A DNA stretch of 19,533 nucleotides from Basidiobolus heterosporus B8920 (Eukaryota; Basidiobolomycota; Basidiobolomycetes; Basidiobolales; Basidiobolaceae): the NCBI GenBank assembly GCA_000697455.1, contig JNET01031337.1:1-19533 (forward strand), read 5' to 3'. Below the pieces are notes generated by a model. The model made no database searches. It saw only the letters and a program-made list of their open reading frames with translations, and was not told the origin of the DNA. Below, piece after piece: positions 1 through 8,639 of the stretch. The translations under genes were made by a program, and so were the position numbers. The stretch's first letter is position 1, and every line of letters begins with the position of its first letter.

Positions 1-328
1 TTCTTTATTAGAAATACTCGGAAACTCGCCCGACAATACTTATGTACGAATAAGACTCGTAAGTCTCTCAGGACACCCAGAAATCTTGACGATGAAAACA
101 AACTATCATTATTGGTATCTATCCCCTCTTCTATCTCTTTCTATTCGTATCATTTGGTTAACCATCCATCACAGGCCAACCGTGGAGCTGATAAAGGATC
201 GTGAGTGTGTGTTTGGATGGTCTAGAAAAGAACATTGATGTTTGATTGATACGTATATTGCCCACTACCACCAATAAAGCATCGATTTGGATTGTGCATG
301 TCGCGGAAAAAGTAAAAGACTGGCTCCA
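1..328. other. Intergenic, downstream of the Tvp38-like gene
   Basis: No convincing coding sequence is visible. It should hold the 3' UTR of the minus-strand gene that stops at 329. The only signal-like strings are an AATAAA on the plus strand at 273-278 and its complement TTTATT at 4-9; either could be a poly(A) signal. Confidence 0.5.
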
Positions 329-1344
329 TTAAACTTCATCACTTGATCGACTTTCTAATGCCCATATAGAATCATAATCGTTTTCCACCAATCCGCCCTG
401 CTCCTCTTCCTCGTCCACAACCTCGTTTACCAATTTCTTAGATAACCAGTAGATATATACCAACAAGCCTACTCCCAGAACGACTGCCACTATCACGCCG
501 ATGATTTTCAAAGGAGAGGGATGCTCAGTTATGGAATCAGCAAAGTTGACCAACTGTGAGCCGATGTAAATCTGTGGCAACAGTTTAATTAGTGAGATCC
601 CGGTGACTAATAGAAACTGGGTGGTTGGGATGGTAGTGCCAGCTAGCGTCACATTCAAAACGTTATACGGATAAGGTGCAAATCGGATTAGTAAAAACAA
701 CTAAAAATGAAATTCGATGGTTACAAAACTAGTAGGTTTTCTGGTGTTCGAAGTTTGTGTCTTACTTTAAATCCTTTTTTCTCAATGGCTTGTGTTATTC
801 TTGCCATAACTTGGTGTGTGGTGAGTACTTTACGTACATAGCTGCGTCCATACTTGCGACATAGTACAAAGCAGGCGGTACCTCCCATAAATCCCCCAAA
901 AAAAGCTGGTAAGAATCCGAGAGGGAAACCATATACAAACCCAGAAAATGTGGTTAGAGTGCTGAGACCAAAAATGGGTGGGAATCCTGTGCAAGCTATC
1001 AATAAGGTCAACACGAGGCCTCCACTAAAAGAAGGAAGGTTAACTTTCCGTTCTTTAAAAGCAGTGAAAGAGTCAACTTACAAGAAACCACGGTCTCGAA
1101 TCCATTGACCCAGTTGCTCCAGTTTAGGGAGTAGACTATCCTTGTAATGAGTAAACAACACCAGGGAAGTTGTCAAAATAGTGATGAAGACAAGCACACT
1201 AAGTATAGTTCTCCATTTTCTGAGAATCCGCCTCCAAACATCTCTGTATCTTCTCTTTTTGTATTCATTTGGAACGTTCAACGTGTCAGGTACCTCTTCA
1301 AAGGAACTCAAGCTTCCTCTGATTTTACTTCTATCAGAGCTCAT
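329..1344 (-). CDS. TVP38/TMEM64-family (SNARE-associated/VTT domain) membrane protein
   Basis: Probable Golgi/endomembrane multi-pass protein of the Tvp38/TMEM64/DedA superfamily. I join three exons: 1344-1082, 1024-766 and 700-329, with introns of 57 and 65 nt (GTAAGT..TTTTAG and GTAAGA..TTTTAG). This gives 297 aa. The N terminus is basic and cytosolic, with a first membrane segment at about 46-65. Next come a hydrophobic stretch containing ACTGFPPIFG and the family-typical Gly/Phe-rich block (GFVYGFPLGFLPAFFGG followed by CRKYGR). After that comes the RFAPYPYNVLN segment, which matches the R-x-x-P-x-P/Y-x-N-x-x-N signature of the family, then more membrane segments and an acidic tail (VDEEEEQ). 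The start is the ATG at 1344, because the longer frame to 1383 opens only with TTG. Yeast Tvp38 sits in Tvp18/Tvp15/Tvp23 Golgi vesicles; TMEM64-type relatives include lipid scramblases, so the molecular activity remains open. It is divergent from the aldo-keto reductase gene. Confidence 0.85.
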
Positions 1345-1442
1345 GTTTGAATTTGACTTGGCGCAAGATAATTTAGAAACCAACGGCTATAAGTAGAGCA
1401 GCGCAAAATTGAATCGTCTCGAAAAAAGTGCTATGTGCTTTC

Positions 1443-1450
1443 TCTATATA
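1443..1450 (-). promoter_or_regulatory. TATA-like box for the Tvp38-like gene
   Basis: On the minus strand the sequence reads TATATAGA, about 100 nt before the ATG at 1344. It is the only good TATA-like string close upstream. The call is from position and sequence only. Confidence 0.35.
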
Positions 1451-1784
1451 GTAGTCGCTGAAGATGTCACAAGGATCCGGCTTAAATGGTCAGAATAAAT
1501 CCCCTCGGCTCCCTCAACTCCTGATTATTATAATCAATAATCAATAGACAATTATATTGAGCCACCGTCCCGACCGGTATAAAGGAACAGCCAATGCTGT
1601 GAATGATTAAATCTCGGAATAAATTCCTAATCTCCACAAACGGTGAAAATGGCTAAATATTTTTCAATCAAATGTGCGACATGTATATGCGATTTAAGAG
1701 TCACGATTAATAAATATCTCATAACCCAATAGGATCTTGAATAGATTTCATGATTGTATACGACCTTGTAGTGAGTTGCGTTCG

Positions 1785-1795
1785 CTTATAAGAAG
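1785..1795 (+). promoter_or_regulatory. TATA-like box for the aldo-keto reductase gene
   Basis: CTTATAAGAAG lies about 45 nt upstream of the ATG at 1835. That spacing resembles the TATA-to-ATG distance of other genes here, such as 10318-10325 before 10373. Confidence 0.4.
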
Positions 1796-1834
1796 TTTTC
1801 TTTCATAATCACTAGTGTACGAACGTGTTCATAT

Positions 1835-3284
1835 ATGGAGTATCGCAATTTAGGAAATACCGGACTAAAGGTCTCTGTACTTGGACTTGGAAGCTGGTTA
1901 GTTGGTTTGACTTCAAAAGTAACTGATCGTGCTTATTCTAATATTGTTGTTGTGTCGTAGGCTCACTTATGGGGGTCAAGTATCACAAGGTTCGCTTCTT
2001 CTTATTGCTTACTTTTTGGTACACGCGACGTGACAAAATTTGCTAACTTTTTGTTAAGATGTTTGTTACTCTTGTATGACTACCGCGTTCAAACTGGGTA
2101 TCAACTACTTTGACACCGCTGAAGTTTATGGTGGGGGAAGAGCTGAACTTGCCATCGGGCAGGTCATCAAATTAGCCGGTTGGAGACGTTCAGAATTCGT
2201 CATTAGCACCAAGATTTTCTGGGGTGGTGATGGTGAGTGATTCATAGGATTAAATATTATGTGTAGCATGCCTTAACACCGTGACCAGGTCCTAATGATC
2301 GTGGCCTTTCAAGAAAGCACATAGTTGAAGGGTTAACTGCTAGCTTAAAAAGATTGCAGCTAGAGTATGTTGACCTTGTTTTGGCGCACAGACCCGATCC
2401 TGATACTCCGATGGAGGAAATTGTTAGAGCTTTTAACCATGTTATTCAGCGCGGAAAAGCTCTTTACTGGGGTATATATTCGTATTTAGAACTTATCCGT
2501 AACCAGAACAAAATATTCATTATCTTGCTTACTTCAGGAACAAGTGAATGGGGAGCTCAAAAGGTTACTGAAGCGCATATGGTAGCTCAACGTCTTGGGC
2601 TGGTTGGGCCGGTGGTATGTTTTCAATATAACCTGCTTGATCATGTACAGATACTGAGCATATTGTGGATATACTAGCTCGAACAAACCCAATATAACAT
2701 GTTCCACCGTGAGCGGATCGAATCCGAGTACCAAACTATCTTCGAAACACTCAATATGGGTAAGTAAGCGGAGGTTGAAACGACTGTACACAATCGTATT
2801 TTAATCACAAGCACTAGGGGCAACAATATGGTCCCCGCTTGCGGTCGGTATCTTGACTGGGAAATACAACGATGGAATTCCTGAAGGGTCACGTTTATCT
2901 GGTGATGAAAACATGGCATTAAACAGAATTCGAGATTCGTTAGCATCACCCGAAGGCCAAGCAAAGATTGAGAAAGTCAAGGAGCTTCAGGTAATGTGCA
3001 TCCGGACCCACCAGATATCATCATAAACAAGCTAATTTTGACTATTTCGCTTCTAGCCTATCGCGGAGAAGCTGGAATGTACAACTGCACAGCTTGCATT
3101 GGCATGGACCATCAAGAACTCCCAGGTCTCCAGTGCAATATTCGGTGCATCTAATCCGGAACAGGTCAAAGACAACGTCAAAGCTTTGGCCGTTTTGCCC
3201 AAGCTGAATGAACAGGTCCTAAATGAGATCGAGGCGGTTTTACGGAACAAACCTTTCCCTGTGTTTAATTATCGATTCCGTTGA
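1835..3284 (+). CDS. Aldo-keto reductase, voltage-gated K+ channel beta-subunit (AKR6) type
   Basis: NAD(P)H-dependent oxidoreductase of the family that includes animal Kv-beta subunits and plant/fungal relatives. I join eight exons: 1835-1896, 1961-1989, 2059-2232, 2289-2471, 2538-2614, 2678-2759, 2818-2990 and 3057-3284, giving 335 aa, normal for the family. All seven introns are 56-69 nt with GT..AG ends; the second has a TGCTAAC branch site at 2041 and an unusual GTTCGC donor. The AKR tetrad is readable: Asp49 and Tyr54 ([12 protein letters not shown]), Lys82 (ISTKIFWGG) and His122 ([13 protein letters not shown]). Animal Kv-beta has Asn at the His position, so this protein keeps the classical catalytic His. 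Other family blocks are [33 protein letters not shown] and [12 protein letters not shown]. It is probably a soluble enzyme acting on small carbonyls; channel binding in a fungus is not shown. Confidence 0.92.
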
Positions 3285-3752
3285 GTTCAACTGAACTCCC
3301 TTCCCGTGTATTTTATTCCTTTCCTGTAGAAGACAAACCTACATCATCCCTTAGCTTCCTCTTCTATATGTAATCGAATCTTTCCATCAAACTAAAGTGT
3401 ACAAAATAAACAAAGAGGGTATGGGTCAACGATGTGTGATATGGATTGCTTTAAACAAGTATATGTGCCTTATTACCATTACATCTTGAATAGCCTAATA
3501 TGAACTAGTCTTAAATACTAACTCATGGTCTCAATTCACCATTTAATCATCGCTTGCATCTATTCATTAAATAAATAAATCCCATTTTATGAAAGAAAAA
3601 AACTGAGATGGGGCAAAGAAAATCGATAACCTGATTGGCTTTCTGGAATTTTTTTCAGAGATGATGGTGATGGATGATTAAAAGAGGTTCGAAAGGTTCG
3701 ATTTTGACCCTCTTCCTTTACGTGTGTAGATCGCTTGTTTCCTTGTAGCATC
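3285..3752. other. Intergenic: 3' UTR of the reductase and promoter of eL20
   Basis: No ORF is supported. An AATAAA at 3405-3410 could end the reductase transcript. Nearer the eL20 start there is a TTCTGGAA at 3641-3648, a direct repeat AGGTTCGA at 3685-3692 and 3694-3701, and a pyrimidine-rich stretch just before the ATG. Confidence 0.5.
3685..3701 (+). repeat. AGGTTCGA direct repeat in the eL20 promoter
   Basis: Two identical 8-mers start 9 bp apart, about 52-68 bp upstream of the eL20 ATG. Their position suits a proximal promoter element, but I do not recognise the motif as a known factor site. Confidence 0.4.
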
Positions 3753-4396
3753 ATGGGTAGAGTAAGTGTACAACTCCCACTACTAGCTTAAATAATTCCC
3801 GAATACAATCTATCAATCATGGTCATGCATCCATTACTGTTCTTGCTTATTAACACAGCCTTCTTCTAATGTAGCTCCACGAATACCAAATTATTGGCCG
3901 TAAGCTCCCTTCCGAGAAGGAGCCCGTTCCCAGACTCTTCCGTATGAGAATCTTCGCTCCTAACGAAGTGGTCGCCAAAAGTCGTTTCTGGTATTTCTTG
4001 ACCAAGCTCAAGAAGGTCAAGAAGGCTGCTGGTGAGATCGTCTCCTTGAACGAAATCTTCGAGAAGAACCCCTTGAAGATCAAGACTTTCGGTATCTGGC
4101 TTCGTTACGACTCTCGTTCCGGTACCCACAACATGTACAAGGAATACCGTGAGTTGACCAGAAACGATGCTGTTGAGGCTTGTTATCAAGATATGGCCGC
4201 TCGCCATCGTGCTCGCTTCAGATCCATCCAAATCATCCGTGTTGCTGAAGTCGCTAACGCTGATGTTCGTCGCCCTTACATCAAGCAGCTTATGGTTCCC
4301 AAGCTTCGTTTCCCTCTTCCTCACCGTGTTGCTCGCCCTGCCAACAAGGCCAACCGCAGCCTCTTCATTGCCAAGCGTCCCTCCACTTTCTATTAA
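3753..4396 (+). CDS. RPL20: Large-subunit ribosomal protein eL20 (L18a)
   Basis: Structural protein of the cytosolic 60S subunit. Exon 1 is only nine bases (3753-3761, Met-Gly-Arg). A 113-nt intron follows, the longest in the window, and exon 2 is 3875-4396. The protein is 176 aa, against roughly 172-176 for the family. Conserved family blocks are [63 protein letters not shown] and the C-terminal RPSTFY. Codon use is noticeably biased towards C-ending codons (AAG, CGT, TTC, GTC), as expected of a highly expressed gene and unlike its neighbours. The intron has no C/D snoRNA boxes that I can see. An AATAAA at 4446-4451 is a likely poly(A) signal. Confidence 0.97.
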
Positions 4397-4445
4397 ATTT
4401 CCTAGATATGCTGTCATGGTGCTTGGTCGGTATTGTGACATTTTC

Positions 4446-4451
4446 AATAAA
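4446..4451 (+). terminator. Poly(A) signal of eL20
   Basis: AATAAA within TTCAATAAACAG, 50 nt after the stop codon. Confidence 0.5.
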
Positions 4452-4836
4452 CAGACTTGTCTTTTACCATTCATCCAAACCCATTGATTCTAGTCCATAT
4501 TCGAAATTGAATACTGTGTGATTAAAATGTTAATTAATACCATTGCTTGACATGAATAGAGTATTGCATGTACCTTAATCTGTAATATTATCAATGGTAT
4601 TTCACGTGACGCACATTTGTTGTCTTTTCATGTGGTCATTGAGTTCTTTGGATATGCTAATAATTGGCTAATAGATGAGAGTGAGCAAATTGCTGGGAAT
4701 TTTAATCGAAAGAGCTGGAATCTATCAGTCTTTCCTAACCCCAATATACTTACTCTAATACAATTGAATCAGTATTACAAATCGTAATAGTGGATGGAAC
4801 ATATCTAGGTATTGCTCTACCATATTATTTGGCTCC

Positions 4837-5234
4837 ATCTGATAATAATAGTACGTGTAAACATTACTATTTTAGATAATCAAATGGTGCCACTACAGTT
4901 GAATTGTAATCAGATTGAAATAGAATTTGTCACCTCCTTTGATATTCCCTAGTAGTCAATGATTATTAATCTAGATCACCTTATCTGATGCTGAAACGCA
5001 TCTACATAAAAATACAAGTACTGTAGTGAATATTTCTTATCAGATTCTCAGATACAATAAGTGTGGTGTAACATATTCTTGACAAGAAATTATCTGATTC
5101 TTGGCTAGAGCTTTGCTTATTGGATAGAGAAGCCAGTTACCAGGCTCACCAATCTGATTTCTGCAAGGAAGGAACCCCATTTCTACAAAGAGAAATCAAT
5201 TCCGAATTTCCAAATATATCGATTGTTATCAGAT
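4837..5234. promoter_or_regulatory. Cluster of seven ATCAGAT/ATCTGAT motifs
   Basis: The 7-mer ATCAGAT starts at 4909, 5039 and 5228, and its reverse complement ATCTGAT starts at 4837, 4983, 5092 and 5152. Spacing is 72, 74, 56, 53, 60 and 76 bp. Five of the seven also contain GATAA on one strand, so the fuller consensus is about TTATC(A/T)GATT. Flanks beyond the motif do not align, so this is not a simple tandem duplication. I find only about two further copies in the rest of the window (near 10385 and 14379). The cluster lies 141-538 bp before the phytochelatin-synthase ATG and is best read as an array of transcription-factor sites, perhaps GATA-related. Confidence 0.5.
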
Positions 5235-5285
5235 TGGGCCATCGTAATGTAACCCTTTTTTTAAGGGGGTGCTAGTTGCGAATGG

Positions 5286-5293
5286 TATATAAT
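5286..5293 (+). promoter_or_regulatory. TATA-like box of the phytochelatin-synthase homologue
   Basis: TATATAAT about 85 nt before the ATG at 5375. Confidence 0.4.
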
Positions 5294-5374
5294 CCAGTGG
5301 TTATTCCTGTAGGTAAATGGCTATATCATTAATTCCCACTCCACCCAGTCCATATTAAATACCACCTCCTCAGC

Positions 5375-6485
5375 ATGATATCAAATATTAAGTTCGCCTT
5401 GAGCAAATTTGCGACTGTTCCTCGTTATACCAAACCCTCAGCACTTGCACAACCCATCAAACATCAATTTGTTAGACATATGGTGTCGAAAACCAATAAT
5501 GTACATGCTGTCGCTTTAAACAACCTCCCGTTGGAGATTGATCAAGTTCCCGATTCTATCAAGCACCCCTGTCGTGGTGATTACAACGTTTTATTGAACA
5601 CGTATTATCGCCAGAAGCTTCCTGAATGTTTGACCTCCTTTACTTCAGAGGAGGGCAAACAATTATTTAAAGAGAGCTTATGCCAAGGATACGCTGAGGG
5701 ATACTTCAACCTGGTGGGTAACTTTACCACACAATCAGAGCCTTCCTACAGCGGCCCCAGCTCGCTGGCCATGGTCTTGAACGCTATGGAAATTGATCCA
5801 AAGAAACGATGGAAGGGTAACTGGAGATGGTTAGTTGATATTTAGGGAGATTCTACTTGGATTTCGATTAGGTGCTTACTCGTTTTTGAATCTAGGTACA
5901 GCGAGGAATTGTTGGAAGGATTCGATCCCAGCAAACAGTTCAAGTGCAATGGAGTTCACGATCAAGAGTTTTTAGGTAGGTTGTCTATTTGATTTATCAA
6001 CATGCATTGATTTATTAAATTTGGATTATGTAGAGCTAGCACAAAGACACTGCCGAGTCGAGGCCAAATCAGCCGGCAATGTAACAATCCACGAGTTCAT
6101 GTCTGATCTCAAACGAGTATGTTCCAGTAGTACCGAGCATATTGTTATTTCTTTTTCTCGTCGAGGTCTTGACCAGGCCGGAGATGGCCATTTTTCACCA
6201 ATTGGAGGATATAACGCTGATCGCCAGCAGGCATTAATCATGGACGTGACTAGGTAAATAATGCACCTCAATTTCACATTCTATTGAATGGTAACTAATA
6301 TTTCCTTCAGATCCAAGTATCCCAGCTACTACGCTTCTGTTGAGCGAATCTACAAATCCATGTGCGAAATCGACAAAGCCACTGGACTGCCCCGTGGCTA
6401 CTTCATTCTCACGCCTGGTAGTGATATATCCCAAACTAATTACCTGCATCAAGAGGTCGCCCATTTCACACCCGAAGCCATGTAA
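5375..6485 (+). CDS. Phytochelatin-synthase family protein with Ser at the catalytic Cys position
   Basis: Papain-like gamma-glutamylcysteine dipeptidyl transpeptidase family (phytochelatin from glutathione, heavy-metal response). Four exons: 5375-5829, 5896-5975, 6034-6253 and 6311-6485; introns 66, 58 and 57 nt; 309 aa. Family blocks are TYYRQKLPECL, GYAEGYFNLVGNFTTQSEP, KRWKGNWRWYSEELL, GDGHFSPIGGYNADRQ and IMDVTRSKYPSYY. In plant PCS1 the triad is Cys56-His162-Asp180, in the context EPAYCGLAS. Here that site reads EPSYSGPSS, giving Ser126 (codon AGC) with His231 and Asp249 kept at nearly the same spacing (105 and 18 residues, against 106 and 18). The plant CC pair after LLD is absent. Only the N-terminal catalytic domain is present; there is no Cys-rich C-terminal domain. 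The first 40 residues are basic with no Asp or Glu, resembling a mitochondrial presequence. The intact frame and splice sites argue against a pseudogene. It may be a pseudoenzyme, a Ser-nucleophile variant or a neofunctionalised paralogue. Confidence 0.9.
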
Positions 6486-6577
6486 ATTATCTACATTTGC
6501 GCTGAATATTATGATACCAAGCGTTGTTACATAGTTTAATTCCGAACCAATTCAATATGTAAATTCCCGTGTCCCTG

Positions 6578-6596
6578 TACCCGTACCCGTACCCGT
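6578..6596 (+). repeat. Short (TACCCG)n repeat in the 3' UTR of the phytochelatin-synthase homologue
   Basis: Three full TACCCG units plus one base, with imperfect related units just before it (from 6566). It is probably a minor microsatellite in the 3' UTR. Confidence 0.6.
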
Positions 6597-6626
6597 CCTC
6601 ATCCTTTGCTCTTCACCATCTAAACG

Positions 6627-6632
6627 AATAAA
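6627..6632 (+). terminator. Poly(A) signal of the phytochelatin-synthase homologue
   Basis: AATAAA 142 nt after the stop at 6485, in the 240-bp gap before the convergent BCKDH E1-alpha gene. Confidence 0.4.
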
Positions 6633-6725
6633 TTAATAGAGTTTTAGAAAGACTCCAAGCCTAGTATTTATTGCAGAATATATGGGGAATAACATATAGG
6701 AAATACTAGAACTTGGTGTTCAGCC

Positions 6726-8244
6726 CTAAGCATGGCTCTTGGCAGTTGGATAGTACTGTGGGTATTTCTTCAACATCTCCTCCAACCCGGCTCGTTGTTC
6801 GATCAAATTGGGTGTTATCTGGTCGTAGACATCCTCAAATAACTCCTTGATAGCGGGTTTCTTGTGTTTTTCTGCTGCACTGAAGGATTTAAGTAGTTTG
6901 GTGCGAGCATCACTACGGAAAGACTTTTCTTTCTCTGCGTTCCACCATCCCTTGTTTTCAAGGTACTTTCGCATACGAGTTAACGGATTGTCCATACGTT
7001 CCCAATCTTCTACTTCTTTCTTCGACCGGTAGGCTGAGGAGTCATCAGAGGTACTATGGTGTCCAATTCGGTAAGTCATGGCCTCAATTAAGACTGGTTG
7101 ATTTTGTTCAACTGCACGTTTTCTAGCTTCCTTGGTTGCATTGTATACCGCCCAAACATCATTTCCATCTACACGGATGGTGTCTATTCCATACCCGATA
7201 CCTCGGCTAGCTATGCCATCTCCACGGTACTGGTCCGAGGTAGGTGTAGAGATAGCGAAACCGTTGTTTCGACAAAAGAATATTACTGGGCATTGCATGG
7301 TGGCTGCCATATTTAAGGCGGCATGGAAGTCACCTTCACTTGCAGCACCATCTCCAAAGTAACACATGACGCAATTCTTCTTCCCTTCCATTTTAAGTGC
7401 ATAGGCGGCCCCAGCAGCGTGAGGAATTTGAGTAGCCAAAGGTGAGGAGATTGTATGGAAATTATGTTTGACGGAGCCATAGTGTACTGGCATCTGACGT
7501 CCCTTACCATAATCAAGTTCGTTGCTATAGCATTGGTTCATGAATTCATCTATACTGAAGCCACGATAAAGTAGGACCCCACTCTCTCGATACTACATTC
7601 AACAAATACGAATTGTGAATGATTCTCTCAATGTTGCCTTTAATGATCGCAACCTACCTGACCAAAGATAACGTCTTCATTAGATAGACCAGCAGCACTT
7701 CCGATGTATGCTTCTTCTCCATAGCTGGTCATATAAAAGCTAATCCGTCCTTGGCGTTGAGCCTCGTAAAGAATCAAATCCATAATATTCAATGTAATCA
7801 TATCCTCATAGATCTTTACCGCAAATTCCTGTGATACCTAGATTTCATTGTGTAAGTCCATAGTACTGGGCCCCATTTCATTCTGAATCTATTCGAACCT
7901 TGGGCTCTTGTGAAGGGTCAAGAATGCTACCGTCTGAATCCATAACATGATAAGTGGGTATAGCCTCAGTCTTTCCCACAAAGTTCATTTCCTGAGTAAA
8001 GTAAGATTCGGAGGCCCCAGGGAAAGGTGCTTTTTTGCGAAGAACTTGACTAAGGGCGGTTCGGTTAGAGTTCTATTAAAAATATACGGTTTAGCTTTCT
8101 ATAAATTGACTTTAAAAGTGACTTTACTGAAAGAGAAGCCTTTACCTGTCGGGTAAGTACCAAGTTAAGAGTCACTGGGGTTTGTCTTCTCAACAGGTGC
8201 TTGATATTGGGGGACTTCAAACGACGTGTGACTAGTCCGAACAT
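6726..8244 (-). CDS. BCKDHA: 2-oxoisovalerate dehydrogenase E1 alpha subunit, mitochondrial
   Basis: Thiamine-diphosphate-dependent E1 alpha chain of the branched-chain keto-acid dehydrogenase complex (Val/Leu/Ile breakdown, mitochondrial matrix); it pairs with an E1 beta chain not in this window. Four exons: 8244-8146, 8072-7899, 7837-7658 and 7592-6726; introns 73, 61 and 65 nt, all phase 0; 439 aa. The first exon encodes a typical presequence ([20 protein letters not shown], no acidic residues). Family blocks follow: [48 protein letters not shown], the ThDP motif GDGAASEGD ending in RNN (about 231-261), and the phosphorylation loop [16 protein letters not shown] (about 325-340), whose Ser331 matches the kinase-regulated serine of the animal enzyme. 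The ThDP motif starts GDG rather than the mammalian GEG. Length and residues indicate a complete, active enzyme. Confidence 0.95.
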
Positions 8245-8400
8245 ACTGAGTAAGTTTTACTGAAGGAACCAAGAAAAGAAGAAACGTAAGGTTGTTTGAA
8301 AGACCAACTGCAGTATGATTGAAGTTGCGTGTGGGAAAGTGTGACTTTGTTTTAGGATCCATGTGATACTGGGACTGTATTACTCGCCATTGAGAAGTAA

Positions 8401-8634
8401 TATTCCCCTAGAAATGTGAAACTAGCTAGAAATGCCACTCTCCCACGTACCATTCATACCAGTTCTTCAGAAGTGGATCAATTTCCAGAAATATATTATG
8501 GAAAACCAGAAGATCTAGACAAGACAAAGCTGATGAAATTTATTTTGAATTATGATTATTATTCTAGGCTACACTGGAATGAAGATAAAGATGTTACTAA
8601 TGCTAAAGGTGCTAAAGGTACTAAATTGAATTAA
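8401..8634 (+). CDS. Possible small protein with mitochondrial-type N terminus, 5' end unresolved
   Basis: An open frame runs from 8401 (just after an in-frame TAA) to the TAA at 8632-8634 and contains the residues KLARNATLPRTIHTSSS, which look like a mitochondrial presequence and cleavage region, then an acidic and aromatic body (FPEIYYGKPEDLD, NYDYYSRLHW) and a short AKGAKGTK tail. There is no in-frame ATG at its start. One possible fix is a 14-nt first exon at 8315-8328 (Met-Ile-Glu-Val-Ala) spliced to 8412, using a weak GTGTGG donor and the CCCCTAG acceptor; this is speculative. It lies in the gap between the BCKDH E1-alpha start and the globin stop (five bases from the latter), so it may be real or a chance frame. 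Function unrecognised. Confidence 0.3.
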   Translation, partial: YSPRNVKLARNATLPRTIHTSSSEVDQFPEIYYGKPEDLDKTKLMKFILNYDYYSRLHWNEDKDVTNAKGAKGTKLN

Positions 8635-8639
8635 TTAAA

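Larger units (their letters stand above)
1345..1834. other. Divergent intergenic promoter region
   Basis: About 490 bp separate the minus-strand Tvp38-like gene from the plus-strand aldo-keto reductase. No ORF of note. It holds a TATA-like box for each gene and an AT-rich block at 1522-1543, where a 7-1-7 perfect palindrome (TGATTAT-T-ATAATCA) is followed by another ATAATCA. Confidence 0.6.
4397..5374. other. Long intergenic region upstream of the phytochelatin-synthase homologue
   Basis: About 980 bp, AT-rich, without a credible ORF on either strand. Its notable content is the ATCAGAT/ATCTGAT cluster at 4837-5234 and a TATA-like box at 5286-5293. Confidence 0.6.

Noticed and set aside
1345-1383. 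Longer Tvp38-like N terminus
   Set aside because: It would need a TTG start; the ATG at 1344 is available in frame.
2354-2677. 107-codon frame as a separate small gene
   Set aside because: It is reductase exons 4 and 5 read through two introns; the spliced model matches the family.
3685-3707. GGTTCGA strings as a tRNA B-box
   Set aside because: Neither copy fits GGTTCGANNCC, and no cloverleaf or A-box lies at the right distance upstream.
3762-3874. snoRNA in the eL20 intron
   Set aside because: Ribosomal protein introns often host snoRNAs, but no C (RTGATGA) and D (CTGA) box pair is present in this 113-nt intron.
3866-4474. 202-codon minus-strand frame across eL20
   Set aside because: It is the antisense shadow of a highly biased ribosomal protein gene; the product has no family features and the plus strand is unmistakably eL20.
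5830-5895. Apparent stop truncating the phytochelatin-synthase homologue at 156 codons
   Set aside because: The stop lies inside a 66-nt intron with GTTAGT and CTAG ends; splicing restores the conserved RWYSEELL block, so this is not a pseudogene.
8165-8362. 65-codon minus-strand frame overlapping the BCKDH start
   Set aside because: It overlaps exon 1 in a different frame. The chosen frame gives a clear presequence and splices in phase to the conserved enzyme.
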